From contig NZ_JAABOQ010000007.1 of the NCBI RefSeq assembly GCF_010671565.1, forward strand, positions 163,243 through 227,242: a stretch of DNA of 64,000 nt, given 5' to 3'. The stretch is from Spongiivirga citrea. Lineage in GTDB: Bacteria; Bacteroidota; Bacteroidia; Flavobacteriales; Flavobacteriaceae. The position numbers were made by a program, and so were the translations under genes. Shown piece by piece: positions 27,409 to 36,628 of the stretch. Under the pieces are notes generated by a model. The model saw only the letters and a program-made list of their open reading frames with translations. It was not told the DNA's origin and did no database searches. Position 1 is the stretch's first letter, and every line of letters begins with the position of its first letter.

Positions 27409-27795
27409 ATGCGAGAACTTGTTGTTGGTGATAAAATGTATAATGTAAGTCGAGATGGTTTTGCCGATTTCGCACGTTATACTTTTTCCGAAGTAGTTAG
27501 ACTAACCAAGACTTTAGCCATTTTGAAAGATGGTACCCGATTATATAATAGGCCATATCCTTCTTATCTTATAGAAGATATTGGGTACAACGTTTTTAGG
27601 AAAAAAGGTGTTCATTGGCATTTAGTATCACTTAACGCCATACGCAAAGCTCAAATAGAAAATGAGAAAATAGCTGCTCACGATTGGTTTGAGGCAAAAG
27701 AGTTTAGCCTCGAAGAAAAACAACTCATTTATCGAAGTTTCGTAAAAAATGATAACCTTGAAAACCTACAAGGTCAGCAAGACCTTGCAGGTTAG
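27409..27795 (+). CDS. hypothetical protein whose C-terminus runs into a repeat
   Basis: This encodes 128 residues, not recognised. The sequence has alternating basic and aromatic patches (FADFARYTFSEVVRLTKTLAILKDG, YPSYLIEDIGYNVFRKKGVHWHL), no signal peptide and no membrane helix, suggesting a small cytoplasmic protein. The last 11 or so residues (NLQGQQDLAG) are encoded by one arm, loop and second arm of a palindromic repeat at 27763-27793, so the original gene probably ended differently. It lies 151 bp after lspA and converges on the tricorn-like protease gene. Confidence 0.6.
   Translation: MRELVVGDKMYNVSRDGFADFARYTFSEVVRLTKTLAILKDGTRLYNRPYPSYLIEDIGYNVFRKKGVHWHLVSLNAIRKAQIENEKIAAHDWFEAKEFSLEEKQLIYRSFVKNDNLENLQGQQDLAG
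27763..27793. repeat. palindromic repeat element overlapping a stop codon
   Basis: AACCTACAAGGTC (27763-27775) and GACCTTGCAGGTT (27781-27793) pair over 13 bp with one mismatch around a 5-nt loop. The element covers the 3' end of the upstream coding region, including the first base of its stop codon. The CTGCAAGGT word recurs in the imperfect palindrome at 31164-31188, suggesting a dispersed family. It may also act as a terminator. Confidence 0.75.
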
Positions 27796-27804
27796 AATTC
27801 AATC

Positions 27805-30800
27805 TTAATTTTTCTTAACTGGTGTTGAAAAAGGTGGTGGACTTACTTTAATCTCACCCTGCTCTTGCAATAATCTCAGCGCTTCTTTAACAGCCCTTTC
27901 TAGTTGTGGGTCGCGATCCTCAGCAAGTGATTTTGCATCTTGACGCACTGCAATATCGGGGGTCACACCTTCATTTTCTGCAATCCATTTATTGTTTATA
28001 GGATCAAATACTGCATTATCAGGAGCAGTAAGGGCTCCACCATCAACTAAACCATAATGCACAGACGATTTTACCAATCCGCCCCAAGTCGTTGAGCCAA
28101 TTAACGGGCCAGCTTTTTGTTGTCTAAATACCCATGGAAAGAAGTCTCCTCCCGATCCTGCCATCTCATTAATCAATAATACTTTTGGTCCTAAAATTCC
28201 TGCGGGAAGTCGCATTGATTTCGGATTTGGAACTTCATTAGTTAAAGCAGCTCTCAAACTTCGCGTCATCAAATCTACCATATAATCATCTAACAAGCCG
28301 CCACCGTTAAAGCGTTCGTCAATAATGGCACCTTGTTTATCTTGTTGCGCAAAATAGTACCTATTGAATGATACAAAGCCTGGTGTACTGGTATTTGGCA
28401 CCCACACATAAGCTAATTTCCCATTAGATAGTTTATCCACTAATCGTCGGTTATCTTCTACCCAGGCGCGTTGTCGCAATGCATTTTCACTTCGAATTGG
28501 CTCTACAATAATTTTTCGAGATCCTTCAAAACTTGGTTTTGAATTCACATGTAAGGTCGTCTGAACACCCATTGTACCATCGAATAACTTATAAGGATTC
28601 TCCGATCCTTTTAATTCAACTCCGTTTACTCCTACAATATAAGTTCCCGCAGTTACTTTAAGTTCCGGTCGATCTAATGGACTAGATAATCCTGGATTCC
28701 AGCTCTCCGTTGTAAAAATTCTTTTAACTCTCCAGTAACCATTTTCTTCTACCAAATCCGCACCTAGTAAGCCCACATAAGATCGTTCAGTATCCGGATA
28801 ATCTCCACCAAACACAAAACTATGACCTACCGAAAGCTCACCATTCATTTGATCTAATACATAGGTTAAATCAGCTCTATGTTTTACAAATGGGATTAAT
28901 GGAGCATAACGTTCGTGAACTAAGTTCCAATCACGACCATGCATATTAGGATCATAAAAATAATCACGCTCATAGCGCCAAGCGTCCTCAAACATTTGAG
29001 CCCACTCAACGGATCTATCTAATTTAACTTTTAGGTTAACTTTAACCGATTTCCCATTTTTGCCATTAGGACCTCCAGCGTCAATTACTTTCCAACTACC
29101 ATTAACCCTAGCGAGCATTTTCTTTCCATCCGCTGAAACGGAAACTCCTCCAGCACCTGAAATAAACTCTTTTGCTTCTCTTTTTTCAAGATTATATTTA
29201 TGGATTGTCAAGCCTCGACTATTAGGAATTCTCTCAGCAACAAAGACAACTCCTTTAGGGCCAGAAACAGTAAAAGCATAGTTTCGTTCTGGAATCGTCA
29301 ATGGAATAATTCTTCTATCAATTCCATCAAAATCTATTTTTACAAAAACATCCTTCTTCTCCTTATCTTCTTTCTTACCCGATTCCTTTTTCTTTTTGTT
29401 CTTAGGTGATTTTTTCTCTTTAGAAGGTTCTTCCTTTTTAGGAGTAGATTCTTCATCACTTTTTGGAACAAACGGAGATTTATCATCCTTTCTTAAATTC
29501 ATAACATAAGCACTATACTCTGGCTGTGCTGTTATCGAACTAGTATTTGCCCAACCCGATCTAAGTGCAAGATCAGTACTTGACAAAAAGTATAAATGAC
29601 GGCCGTCACGATCCCATGAAGGAGAAAAAGAATCAGCGAAATTATTGGTTAGCGAAGTACTAGTACCGCTATTCATAGACCAAACTGTAATTTGCCTAAA
29701 ACTGTTCGTCGCACTTTTAGAATACGCCAACCATTTTGAATCTGGTGACCAAGTTAGTCCCATTCGGCCGCGTTCCATATTAGTATTCCCTGTATCAACG
29801 GTTTTAACGGTGCCACTTGCAATAGTTAATACACGAACTCGAACATCATCATCAACAAAAGCAATGTGTTTTCCATCCGGCGACCAAGCTGGGCTCCAAC
29901 CTAGTTTCGACTCTCCTATTGAAATGCTCTTAGGCTTTGATAGTCCATCTTGATCTGCAATCATCAAAGAATACGCTTTTCCTCCAGCATCCGAGAACCA
30001 TGCAACCTTATCTCCTTTTGGAGACCATATTGGTGATCTATCGGCCGCATTATTACTTTTGGTAAGATTTCGCACATCTCCAAACTCCACTGGCACCGTA
30101 AAAATCTCCCCTCGCGATTCCATAATAGCTCGTTTACCTGTTGCCGAAATTGAAACAGAACGTGCTATATCGGAGACATCCTCCCATTTGGTTTCAGCCC
30201 ACGGAAAATCTCCTTTTGCTTCTATCCAAAGTTGCTTCGTACTATTATTATTAAGATCTAAAAGATGTAAATATCCATCTCTTTCAAAAATGAGCATCTT
30301 GTCTATCCCAGCAACAGATTTAATATCCGACCCGGTATAAGTTGTAATTTGTTTTAATTCATTTGACGTGGGTTTAAAAGACCAAATATTAGCAACATAA
30401 TCTCTATCTGACAAAAAGTAAATCGTATCGTCTAACCAAAGAGGTTTTATATCTGTGGTTTTTTGATTGGGAAATAATTGCTCTTCATTAGATTCAAGAT
30501 CCAAAACCACCAAAGGTGTATTTTGACCACCTCTGTATGCTCTCCATTCTCCATCCCATCTACTTACACGATCTACTACAATTTGCTTGCCGTCTTTAGA
30601 AAATGAACCATCTGCACCCCATTGTTTATTGAGCAAACTTGCTGGACCTCCTTCTACTGAGACTGTCCATAATCTATTGTAACCGTTTGGCGCCGTTTCG
30701 CGTGTAGATGCGAAAAGCACATGCTTCCCATCTGGCGTCCACCCTCGAACATTTGAAGAACTTGGATGCCAAGTAAGTCTTTTTGGAGTACCTCCATCGA

Positions 30801-31077
30801 TGGAAACAATGTATACTGAATTACCTCCAGAACGATTCGAACTAAAGGCTATCCACTTCCCATCGGGTGAAAAGGTTGGATTGCTCTCGACGGCTGGCGT
30901 ACTTGTAATTCTGGTTGCTTTACCACCATTTATTGAGCTTATCCAGATATCACTTCCGTAGGTAAATACGATATTATTTTTACTAATATCTGGCTGCCTT
31001 AATAGACGCGTTCCTTGCCCATAACTGAATGATAACCCAAGTAAGCAGGAGATAATTAAAATGCCAATTTTTTTCAT
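27805..31077 (-). CDS. tricorn-like protease, S41 family
   Basis: This encodes 1090 residues. A signal peptide ends at FSYGQ. Residues about 25-540 contain repeated WD40/TolB-like beta-propeller units (SPDGKWIAFSSNRSG, TPDGKHVLFAST, SPDGKHIAFVDDD). A highly charged lysine/glutamate linker follows (about 545-585), then a PDZ-containing region and the S41 catalytic domain with the serine in NEMAGSGGDFFPWVFR and the preceding DERFNGGG. It is an exported peptidase presumed to degrade peptides in the periplasm or at the surface. The full tricorn architecture is present. It is a separate unit 124 bp downstream of the amidohydrolase gene; co-transcription is possible. Confidence 0.93.
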   Translation of the reverse strand: MKKIGILIISCLLGLSFSYGQGTRLLRQPDISKNNIVFTYGSDIWISSINGGKATRITSTPAVESNPTFSPDGKWIAFSSNRSGGNSVYIVSIDGGTPKRLTWHPSSSNVRGWTPDGKHVLFASTRETAPNGYNRLWTVSVEGGPASLLNKQWGADGSFSKDGKQIVVDRVSRWDGEWRAYRGGQNTPLVVLDLESNEEQLFPNQKTTDIKPLWLDDTIYFLSDRDYVANIWSFKPTSNELKQITTYTGSDIKSVAGIDKMLIFERDGYLHLLDLNNNSTKQLWIEAKGDFPWAETKWEDVSDIARSVSISATGKRAIMESRGEIFTVPVEFGDVRNLTKSNNAADRSPIWSPKGDKVAWFSDAGGKAYSLMIADQDGLSKPKSISIGESKLGWSPAWSPDGKHIAFVDDDVRVRVLTIASGTVKTVDTGNTNMERGRMGLTWSPDSKWLAYSKSATNSFRQITVWSMNSGTSTSLTNNFADSFSPSWDRDGRHLYFLSSTDLALRSGWANTSSITAQPEYSAYVMNLRKDDKSPFVPKSDEESTPKKEEPSKEKKSPKNKKKKESGKKEDKEKKDVFVKIDFDGIDRRIIPLTIPERNYAFTVSGPKGVVFVAERIPNSRGLTIHKYNLEKREAKEFISGAGGVSVSADGKKMLARVNGSWKVIDAGGPNGKNGKSVKVNLKVKLDRSVEWAQMFEDAWRYERDYFYDPNMHGRDWNLVHERYAPLIPFVKHRADLTYVLDQMNGELSVGHSFVFGGDYPDTERSYVGLLGADLVEENGYWRVKRIFTTESWNPGLSSPLDRPELKVTAGTYIVGVNGVELKGSENPYKLFDGTMGVQTTLHVNSKPSFEGSRKIIVEPIRSENALRQRAWVEDNRRLVDKLSNGKLAYVWVPNTSTPGFVSFNRYYFAQQDKQGAIIDERFNGGGLLDDYMVDLMTRSLRAALTNEVPNPKSMRLPAGILGPKVLLINEMAGSGGDFFPWVFRQQKAGPLIGSTTWGGLVKSSVHYGLVDGGALTAPDNAVFDPINNKWIAENEGVTPDIAVRQDAKSLAEDRDPQLERAVKEALRLLQEQGEIKVSPPPFSTPVKKN

Positions 31078-31163
31078 GTTTTTTGATTTTGATGATTAAT
31101 AAATATCCCCATATACAATCTAGAAGACCGTTTAATATGGGGACAAACTTTAAGTTTATGAAT

Positions 31164-31188
31164 CTGCAAGTGTTTTTAAACCTCGCAG
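31164..31188. repeat. imperfect palindrome related to the 27763 element
   Basis: CTGCAAGTGTTTTTAA followed by ACCTCGCAG reads as an imperfect inverted repeat with CTGCnAG arms. It lies between the amidohydrolase stop and the protease start, where it could act as a weak terminator or processing site. Confidence 0.45.
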
Positions 31189-31201
31189 GTAAGCACTATC
31201 A

Positions 31202-32476
31202 CTACTGCTTATAAATTTTTCCGTCTTTCATTACAAAAGAGATATTCTCTAAAGTCTCAATATTTTTGGTAGGATCGTCATCACTAGCCACAATGTCCGC
31301 TAGAAAACCAGCTGACAATTGCCCTAGTTTTTCCATTTTTAAAACCTTTGCGTTTGTTAATGTAGCTGATTGTAATGCTTCCATTGCTGGCATTCCAGCC
31401 TCGACCATATAACCAAACTCTTTTCCATTTTCTCCATGAGGAAAAACACCAGCGTCAGTACCAAATGCAATTGGAACACCTTTTTTATATGCTTTTTTAA
31501 AGGTGTTTTGAATTTGGGGCCCTATCTCTAATGCTTTAGGAACAATAATCTCCGGATAAAAACCTTTGATCTTGGCTTTTTCTGCCACATACTTTCCAGC
31601 GGAAATTGTTGGCACATAATAGGAGTTTTTCTGCTTCATCAATTCCATCGTTTCGTCACTCATCAAGGTTCCGTGTTCGATGGTTTTTACGCCATTTCTT
31701 ACTGCTCTTTGCATTCCTTCATCTCCATGAGCATGTGCAGCCACCTGCATTCCATACTCTCTTGCTGTTGATGTAATTGCAAGAATTTCTTCTTCAGTAA
31801 ATTGCGGATTCTGTCCACTCTTCGCTACGCTTAAAACACCACCTGTTGCTGTAATTTTAATCCAATCCGCTCCGTTCTTATAGCGCTGACGGACCGCTTT
31901 TCGTGCATCGTCAACACCGTTTACCACTCCTTCTTTTGGTCCCGGATCACCCATTAACTCTTTTCTATATCCATTGGTAGGATCGGCATGACCGCCGGTT
32001 GTTCCAAGTGCTTTTTCAGCAGTTAGTACTCTTGGGCCTCTAACTTTTCCTCTAGCAATAGCTTTTTTAAGTGAAACGTTTACACCACTTCCACCAAGAT
32101 CACGTACTGTTGTGAATCCAGCCATTAAGGTTCTTTCTGCTATTTCTGCCGCATTGTATGCCACATCAGCATCATTTAAAGTAAATGGCTCTAAATATTT
32201 GTTGGGTCCTGTCTCCCCTTCAATATGAATATGCATATCAATAAAACCAGGCATTACAGTTTTCTTTTTTAAATCGACTAATTGGATGTTTTTAGATCGT
32301 GGATTTAAATATCCTTTTTTCACATCAACAATCATGTTGCCTTCAACAATAATGGTTTGTTCTTTTAAAACTTTTCCATTTTTTACGTCAATTAATTTTC
32401 CGCAATGCAAATAACTTTGTTGTGCATTAGAGATGGTCATCATAAATAATGACAACCCAAGAAGTAACATTCTCAT
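31202..32476 (-). CDS. secreted amidohydrolase (imidazolonepropionase/prolidase-like)
   Basis: This encodes 424 residues. A signal peptide ends in SNAQQ. The metal-binding motif HIHIE follows PGFIDM, AAHAHGDEGM and IEHGTLM give the later histidines, and FGTDAGVFPHGENG the catalytic aspartate. This matches the exported amidohydrolases related to Xaa-Pro dipeptidases. It probably acts on periplasmic peptides or cyclic amides. Location next to the tricorn-like protease on the same strand suggests a shared peptide-degradation role (inference). Confidence 0.9.
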   Translation of the reverse strand: MRMLLLGLSLFMMTISNAQQSYLHCGKLIDVKNGKVLKEQTIIVEGNMIVDVKKGYLNPRSKNIQLVDLKKKTVMPGFIDMHIHIEGETGPNKYLEPFTLNDADVAYNAAEIAERTLMAGFTTVRDLGGSGVNVSLKKAIARGKVRGPRVLTAEKALGTTGGHADPTNGYRKELMGDPGPKEGVVNGVDDARKAVRQRYKNGADWIKITATGGVLSVAKSGQNPQFTEEEILAITSTAREYGMQVAAHAHGDEGMQRAVRNGVKTIEHGTLMSDETMELMKQKNSYYVPTISAGKYVAEKAKIKGFYPEIIVPKALEIGPQIQNTFKKAYKKGVPIAFGTDAGVFPHGENGKEFGYMVEAGMPAMEALQSATLTNAKVLKMEKLGQLSAGFLADIVASDDDPTKNIETLENISFVMKDGKIYKQ

Positions 32477-32546
32477 GCTTTTGGTTTTAGATTATTGGTT
32501 AATTGGTTTAAGTCTAAGACTTAAAATTTACTATATAGGTTACAAA

Positions 32547-33572
32547 CTAGTTCTTATTTCTTACTTTTTTTTCCCATTTCCAAGCAGACTCCATGGCGTC
32601 ATCTAAGGTGGATTCTGCTTTCCAACCTAACTCATTATTTGCCTTATGTGTATCAGCATAAGCAGCGACAACATCACCTTCTCTTCTCCCGACGATCTTA
32701 TATTTTAGTGAGTCTCCCGAAACTTTTTCAAAAGAATTGATTACTTCTAATACAGTACTACCAGTTCCGGTACCTACATTAAAAACTTCGTAATTCGACT
32801 TGTTTTTACCTTCAAGAATACGTTGAAGCGCCACTACATGTGCTTTCGCTAGGTCTACAACATGAATATAATCACGTATAGCGGTTCCATCTCTAGTGTC
32901 GTAATCATTACCATAAACGGCCAATTGCTCTCTCAATCCTATTCCGGTTTGCGTAATAAATGGCACTAAATTAGCAGGAACTCCTAGCGGTAACTCTCCA
33001 ATATTAGCACTTGCATGCGCGCCAATCGGATTAAAATAACGCAATGCAATTGCATTTAAGCTTGGTGTTACTTTGCAGGTTTCAGAAATAATTTCTTCTC
33101 CTATTTGTTTGGTATTTCCATAAGGCGATTCAGCTGGTTTAACTGGTGCATCTTCAGTAATTGGTAGTTCGTCAGCCTGACCATACACTGTGCAAGACGA
33201 ACTAAAAATGAAATTAGATGTATCTCTTTTTTGAAGTTCCTGAAGTATATAGACCAATGTTGTTATGTTATTCTCGTAATATAATAAAGGGTTTTCAACG
33301 CTTTCCCCTACAGCTTTGCTAGCTGCAAAATGAATAATTCCTTCAATATCTTGATATCTTGAGAAAAAATCAATCACTTTTGATTTATCCCGAAGATCTA
33401 GTTTTTCAAAAGCTGGTGTTTTACCGGAGATTTTGGTAATGCCTTCTAAAACATCTTCTGAAGAGTTTGAACAGTTATCGATAATTACAACATCGAACCC
33501 AACTGCTTGAAGTTCTACGACAGTATGAGAACCAATAAAACCAAGTCCTCCTGTTACAAGAATTTTTGCCAT
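32547..33572 (-). CDS. galE: UDP-glucose 4-epimerase
   Basis: This encodes 341 residues of the extended short-chain dehydrogenase family: GGLGFIGSHTVVEL NAD site at the N-terminus, catalytic SSSCTVYG and YGNTK (YxxxK), and EVFNVGTGTGSTVLEVI near the C-terminus. It interconverts UDP-glucose and UDP-galactose, or N-acetyl forms, for surface polysaccharide. It lies 7 bp after the aminotransferase gene, so the two are co-transcribed. Confidence 0.92.
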   Translation of the reverse strand: MAKILVTGGLGFIGSHTVVELQAVGFDVVIIDNCSNSSEDVLEGITKISGKTPAFEKLDLRDKSKVIDFFSRYQDIEGIIHFAASKAVGESVENPLLYYENNITTLVYILQELQKRDTSNFIFSSSCTVYGQADELPITEDAPVKPAESPYGNTKQIGEEIISETCKVTPSLNAIALRYFNPIGAHASANIGELPLGVPANLVPFITQTGIGLREQLAVYGNDYDTRDGTAIRDYIHVVDLAKAHVVALQRILEGKNKSNYEVFNVGTGTGSTVLEVINSFEKVSGDSLKYKIVGRREGDVVAAYADTHKANNELGWKAESTLDDAMESAWKWEKKVRNKN

Positions 33573-33579
33573 TATGTGA

Positions 33580-34713
33580 TTAGTTATTTATAAAATTTAG
33601 TATGGTGTTAGTGATGAAATCAATTTGTTCATCATCTAACTCCGTATGCATTGGGAGAGAAATTACTTCTTTTACTAATTGATTGGTGATCTTAAAATCA
33701 GCTTCATTGTATCGTGAGTCCGCATATGCTTTTTGCGAATGTAAAGGTACAGGGTAATAAACACCACACGGAATTCCTTTTTCATTTAAATGCTGAACCA
33801 GAGCATCACGATCAACATCTTTTAATCGCAACGTATACTGATGAAATACATGGCAATCGCAATTTTCACAAATAAAAGGTGTGATTATCTTATCGCTATC
33901 AGCAAAGGCAGCTGTGTATTTTCTGGCCGCATCTTGTCTTCCTTTATTGTAATCATCTAACTTTGGAAGTTTGGCTCGTAAAACGGCTGCCTGAATTGAA
34001 TCTAATCTTGAATTTACCCCCACGACATCGTGATAATAACGAGTATACATCCCATGATTTACGATTCCTCTTATGGTATGTGCTAATTTATCATCATTAG
34101 TAAAAATAGCACCACCATCGCCATAGCAACCTAAATTTTTAGATGGAAAAAATGAGGTAGCGCCAACATGACCTATCGTACCAGCTTTCTTTTTCGAACC
34201 ATCTTTATAGGTATAATCGGCTCCAATGCCTTGCGCCGTATCTTCAATTACATACAAGTTATGTTTTTCAGCAATTTCCATAATGGCTTCCATATTGACT
34301 ACCTGACCAAATAAATGTACAGGCACAATTGCCTTTGTCTTTGGTGTTATGGCATTTTCTAGTGCTTCTAGGTCGATATTGAAATTAACAGGGTCGACAT
34401 CTACCAATACAGGAGTTAATTTTAAAAGTGCTATAACTTCTACTGTAGCTGCAAATGTAAAATCGGCTGTAATTACTTCATCACCTTGTTCTAAATCCAG
34501 ACCCATCATCGCAATTTGCAGGGCGTCGGTTCCGTTTGCACAGGGTATTACGTGCTTGACATTAAGATAATCCTCTAGCTCTTTCTGAAACGCATGAACC
34601 TCGGGTCCGTTAATAAATGCCGCCGAATTTATCACCTCCATAATTGAGGCATCAACTCGTTCTTTTATATCTTGATATTGGCCTTGAAGATCGACCATTT
34701 GAATTTTTCGCAT
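33580..34713 (-). CDS. DegT/DnrJ/EryC1-type nucleotide-sugar aminotransferase
   Basis: This encodes 377 residues. PLP-binding features are GTDALQIAMMGL, EDTAQGIGADY and the lysine in SFFPSKNLGCYGDGGAIFT. It transfers an amino group to a keto-sugar nucleotide during polysaccharide or lipopolysaccharide sugar synthesis. It is first of a two-gene unit with galE, and divergent from waaA, which also serves lipopolysaccharide synthesis. The exact sugar cannot be deduced. Confidence 0.92.
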   Translation of the reverse strand: MRKIQMVDLQGQYQDIKERVDASIMEVINSAAFINGPEVHAFQKELEDYLNVKHVIPCANGTDALQIAMMGLDLEQGDEVITADFTFAATVEVIALLKLTPVLVDVDPVNFNIDLEALENAITPKTKAIVPVHLFGQVVNMEAIMEIAEKHNLYVIEDTAQGIGADYTYKDGSKKKAGTIGHVGATSFFPSKNLGCYGDGGAIFTNDDKLAHTIRGIVNHGMYTRYYHDVVGVNSRLDSIQAAVLRAKLPKLDDYNKGRQDAARKYTAAFADSDKIITPFICENCDCHVFHQYTLRLKDVDRDALVQHLNEKGIPCGVYYPVPLHSQKAYADSRYNEADFKITNQLVKEVISLPMHTELDDEQIDFITNTILNFINN

Positions 34714-34746
34714 GTCACGAAATTACGAAATAAACATAAAGAAACG

Positions 34747-34754
34747 TATGTTTG
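34747..34754 (+). promoter_or_regulatory. -7 element TATGTTTG upstream of waaA
   Basis: An exact TAnnTTTG match lies 18 bp before the TTG start of waaA, in the 59-bp gap to the divergent aminotransferase. No clear -33 TTG. Confidence 0.35.
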
Positions 34755-34772
34755 TATGAAACAAACTAAGGC

Positions 34773-36014
34773 TTGTATTTACTTTACAACATCCTGATTT
34801 TTATCGCTGGCGGACTGCTAAAATTGGTGGCTTTGTTCAATCCAAAAATCAAATTATTTGTCGAAGGAAGAAAGCAAGTTTTTGATAATATTTCAACCAA
34901 AATTAAGCCCGCCGATTCTGTAATCTGGTTTCATTGTGCTTCTTTAGGTGAATTTGAACAAGGCTTACCTCTAATTGAAGCTCTTAAGGCAGATTATCCT
35001 ACTCATAAAATAGTGGTTTCTTTTTTTAGTCCTTCCGGATACGAGGTTAAAAAAAATAGCAAGGTTGCAGATGTCATAACCTACCTTCCGCTAGATAGCG
35101 AGAAGAATGCCAAACGCTTTTTGAATGTCGTTCATCCAGACTTGGCTGTTTTTGTAAAGTATGAGTTTTGGCCTAACATGCTAAAGGAATTAAAAAAGAG
35201 GTCGATAAAAACTATTTCAATTTCAACCATATTTAGGAAAAATCAAGCCTTTTTTAAATGGTATGGCAGCTGGATGCGAAAATCATTAGACACTTTTAAT
35301 CACTTTTTTGTTCAAAATGATCTTTCCAAACAGCTCTTAACCTCAATTGGATATGATAATAGCACCATAAACGGAGACACCCGTTTTGATCGTGTTGCCA
35401 AAATATTGGAACAAGACAATACACTTGATTTTGTTGAGAGTTTTAAAAATGATCTTCCTTGCATTGTGGCGGGCAGCACTTGGCCAGAAGATGAAACTTT
35501 ACTCGTTAATTATATTAATGGTATTGGTGGTGAAGGCTTAAAATTTATCATCGCACCGCATACGATGAAACCAAAGAATATTAATCAACTAAAAAAATCA
35601 ATCACTAAAAAAGTAGGTTTATATTCCGAAAAAGATCAACTAGACTTAAAAACACTAGATGTATTGATAATTGATACCATAGGCCTACTTACTAAAATTT
35701 ATAGCTATGCTAATATTGCTTATGTGGGTGGCGGAATGAGAACCAGTGGTTTACACAACACTTTAGAACCGGCCACTTTCGGAATTCCCATTATTATAGG
35801 AAAAAACTATGGCAAGTTTCAGGAGGTTTTAGATTTAGTAAAACTGAATGGAATTACGGTTATATCCGATCAATCTTCATTTAATAATGCATTAAACACG
35901 CTTACTATTTTTGACGAACAATACCAGCAAAAATCGCTAATCACTAAAAACTACGTTCAAAAAAACAAGGGGGCAGTCATCCAAATAGCAGATTACGCTC
36001 GTACTTTACTGTAA
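34773..36014 (+). CDS. waaA: 3-deoxy-D-manno-octulosonate (Kdo) transferase
   Basis: This encodes 413 residues. An N-terminal membrane anchor (YNILIFIAGGLLKLVALF) is followed by the glycosyltransferase family 30 features WFHCASLGEFEQGLPLIE with the catalytic glutamate, ISTIFRKNQAFFKWYG and the C-terminal VGGGMRTSGLHNTLEPATFGIPIIIG donor site. It adds Kdo to lipid A precursor at the inner membrane. No in-frame ATG gives a suitable N-terminus and YLLYNI is the normal family beginning, so the TTG at 34773 is taken as start. Confidence 0.93.
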   Translation: MYLLYNILIFIAGGLLKLVALFNPKIKLFVEGRKQVFDNISTKIKPADSVIWFHCASLGEFEQGLPLIEALKADYPTHKIVVSFFSPSGYEVKKNSKVADVITYLPLDSEKNAKRFLNVVHPDLAVFVKYEFWPNMLKELKKRSIKTISISTIFRKNQAFFKWYGSWMRKSLDTFNHFFVQNDLSKQLLTSIGYDNSTINGDTRFDRVAKILEQDNTLDFVESFKNDLPCIVAGSTWPEDETLLVNYINGIGGEGLKFIIAPHTMKPKNINQLKKSITKKVGLYSEKDQLDLKTLDVLIIDTIGLLTKIYSYANIAYVGGGMRTSGLHNTLEPATFGIPIIIGKNYGKFQEVLDLVKLNGITVISDQSSFNNALNTLTIFDEQYQQKSLITKNYVQKNKGAVIQIADYARTLL

Positions 36015-36119
36015 ATCATCGATTAAATTGACATTTTAACTTTCTCGCATATTTTTAAATGACAAAAAAGAGAAGGTTTAATAATATTGATGAAATAACA
36101 ATTAACAAAACTTAGTAAG

Positions 36120-36482
36120 ATGAAAAAACTAGTAATGTGTGCTGTTTTAGTGGCGGCAATTGGTTTAAGCGTAACTTCTTGTAGAGAAACGAAAAAGAAA
36201 GCTGAAGACGTAGTAGATGGTACAGAGCAAGTAATTGAAGAAGGTACTGAAAAAGCTGAGGAGCTTGCAAACAAAGCCGGAGAGACTTTAGAAGATGCGA
36301 AAGAAGCAACCACTGACGCAATTGAGGAATTGAAAGAAGGTGCTGAAAAAGTGGAAGGTGAAGTTAAAGAAGCTGCCGAAAACTTAAAAGAGGGTGCTGA
36401 AAAAACAAAAGATGCTGTGAAAAAAACAGGCACAGAACTTAAGAACGCCGCTGAAGACATTAAGAACGAAGTGAAGCAGTAA
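36120..36482 (+). CDS. small repetitive charged lipoprotein (YtxH/LEA-like)
   Basis: This encodes 120 residues. The signal peptide ends in a lipobox SVTSC, Cys21. The remainder is a continuous run of degenerate 11-residue units of the type EKAEELANKAG / EKVEGEVKEAA, low in hydrophobics and rich in Glu, Lys and Ala, which should form an amphipathic helix or coiled coil. Similar proteins are annotated YtxH- or LEA-like and linked to stress, but that is by resemblance. It is a single gene with its own terminator. Confidence 0.8.
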   Translation: MKKLVMCAVLVAAIGLSVTSCRETKKKAEDVVDGTEQVIEEGTEKAEELANKAGETLEDAKEATTDAIEELKEGAEKVEGEVKEAAENLKEGAEKTKDAVKKTGTELKNAAEDIKNEVKQ

Positions 36483-36504
36483 GAGGAACCTCCTAACAAA
36501 ATTA

Positions 36505-36540
36505 AGCCTCAGATAGATTACTATCTGAGGCTTTTTCTAT
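36505..36540 (+). terminator. Rho-independent terminator of the repetitive lipoprotein gene
   Basis: AAGCCTCAGATA (36505-36516) pairs perfectly with TATCTGAGGCTT (36523-36534) around a 6-nt loop, followed by T residues. It is 22 bp past the stop codon. Confidence 0.9.
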
Positions 36541-36563
36541 GACTTAAGCTATCAAAATCTCAT

Positions 36564-36592
36564 TTGAGTGGCTCGGAAATTTAGTATATTTA
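36564..36592 (+). promoter_or_regulatory. probable promoter of the TPR kinase gene
   Basis: TTG (36564-36566), 18 nt, then TATATTTA (36585-36592), one mismatch to TAnnTTTG. It lies 37 bp before the ATG and just after the preceding terminator. Confidence 0.45.
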
Positions 36593-36628
36593 CCCTCCTC
36601 TGAACACTATCTGCCAACAATACTTTTT

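Noticed and set aside
36023..36499. 158-codon antisense frame over the repetitive lipoprotein gene
   Set aside because: Its Ser/Ala/Phe repeats are the complement of the Glu/Lys/Ala repeats; the forward frame has a lipobox and a proper terminator.
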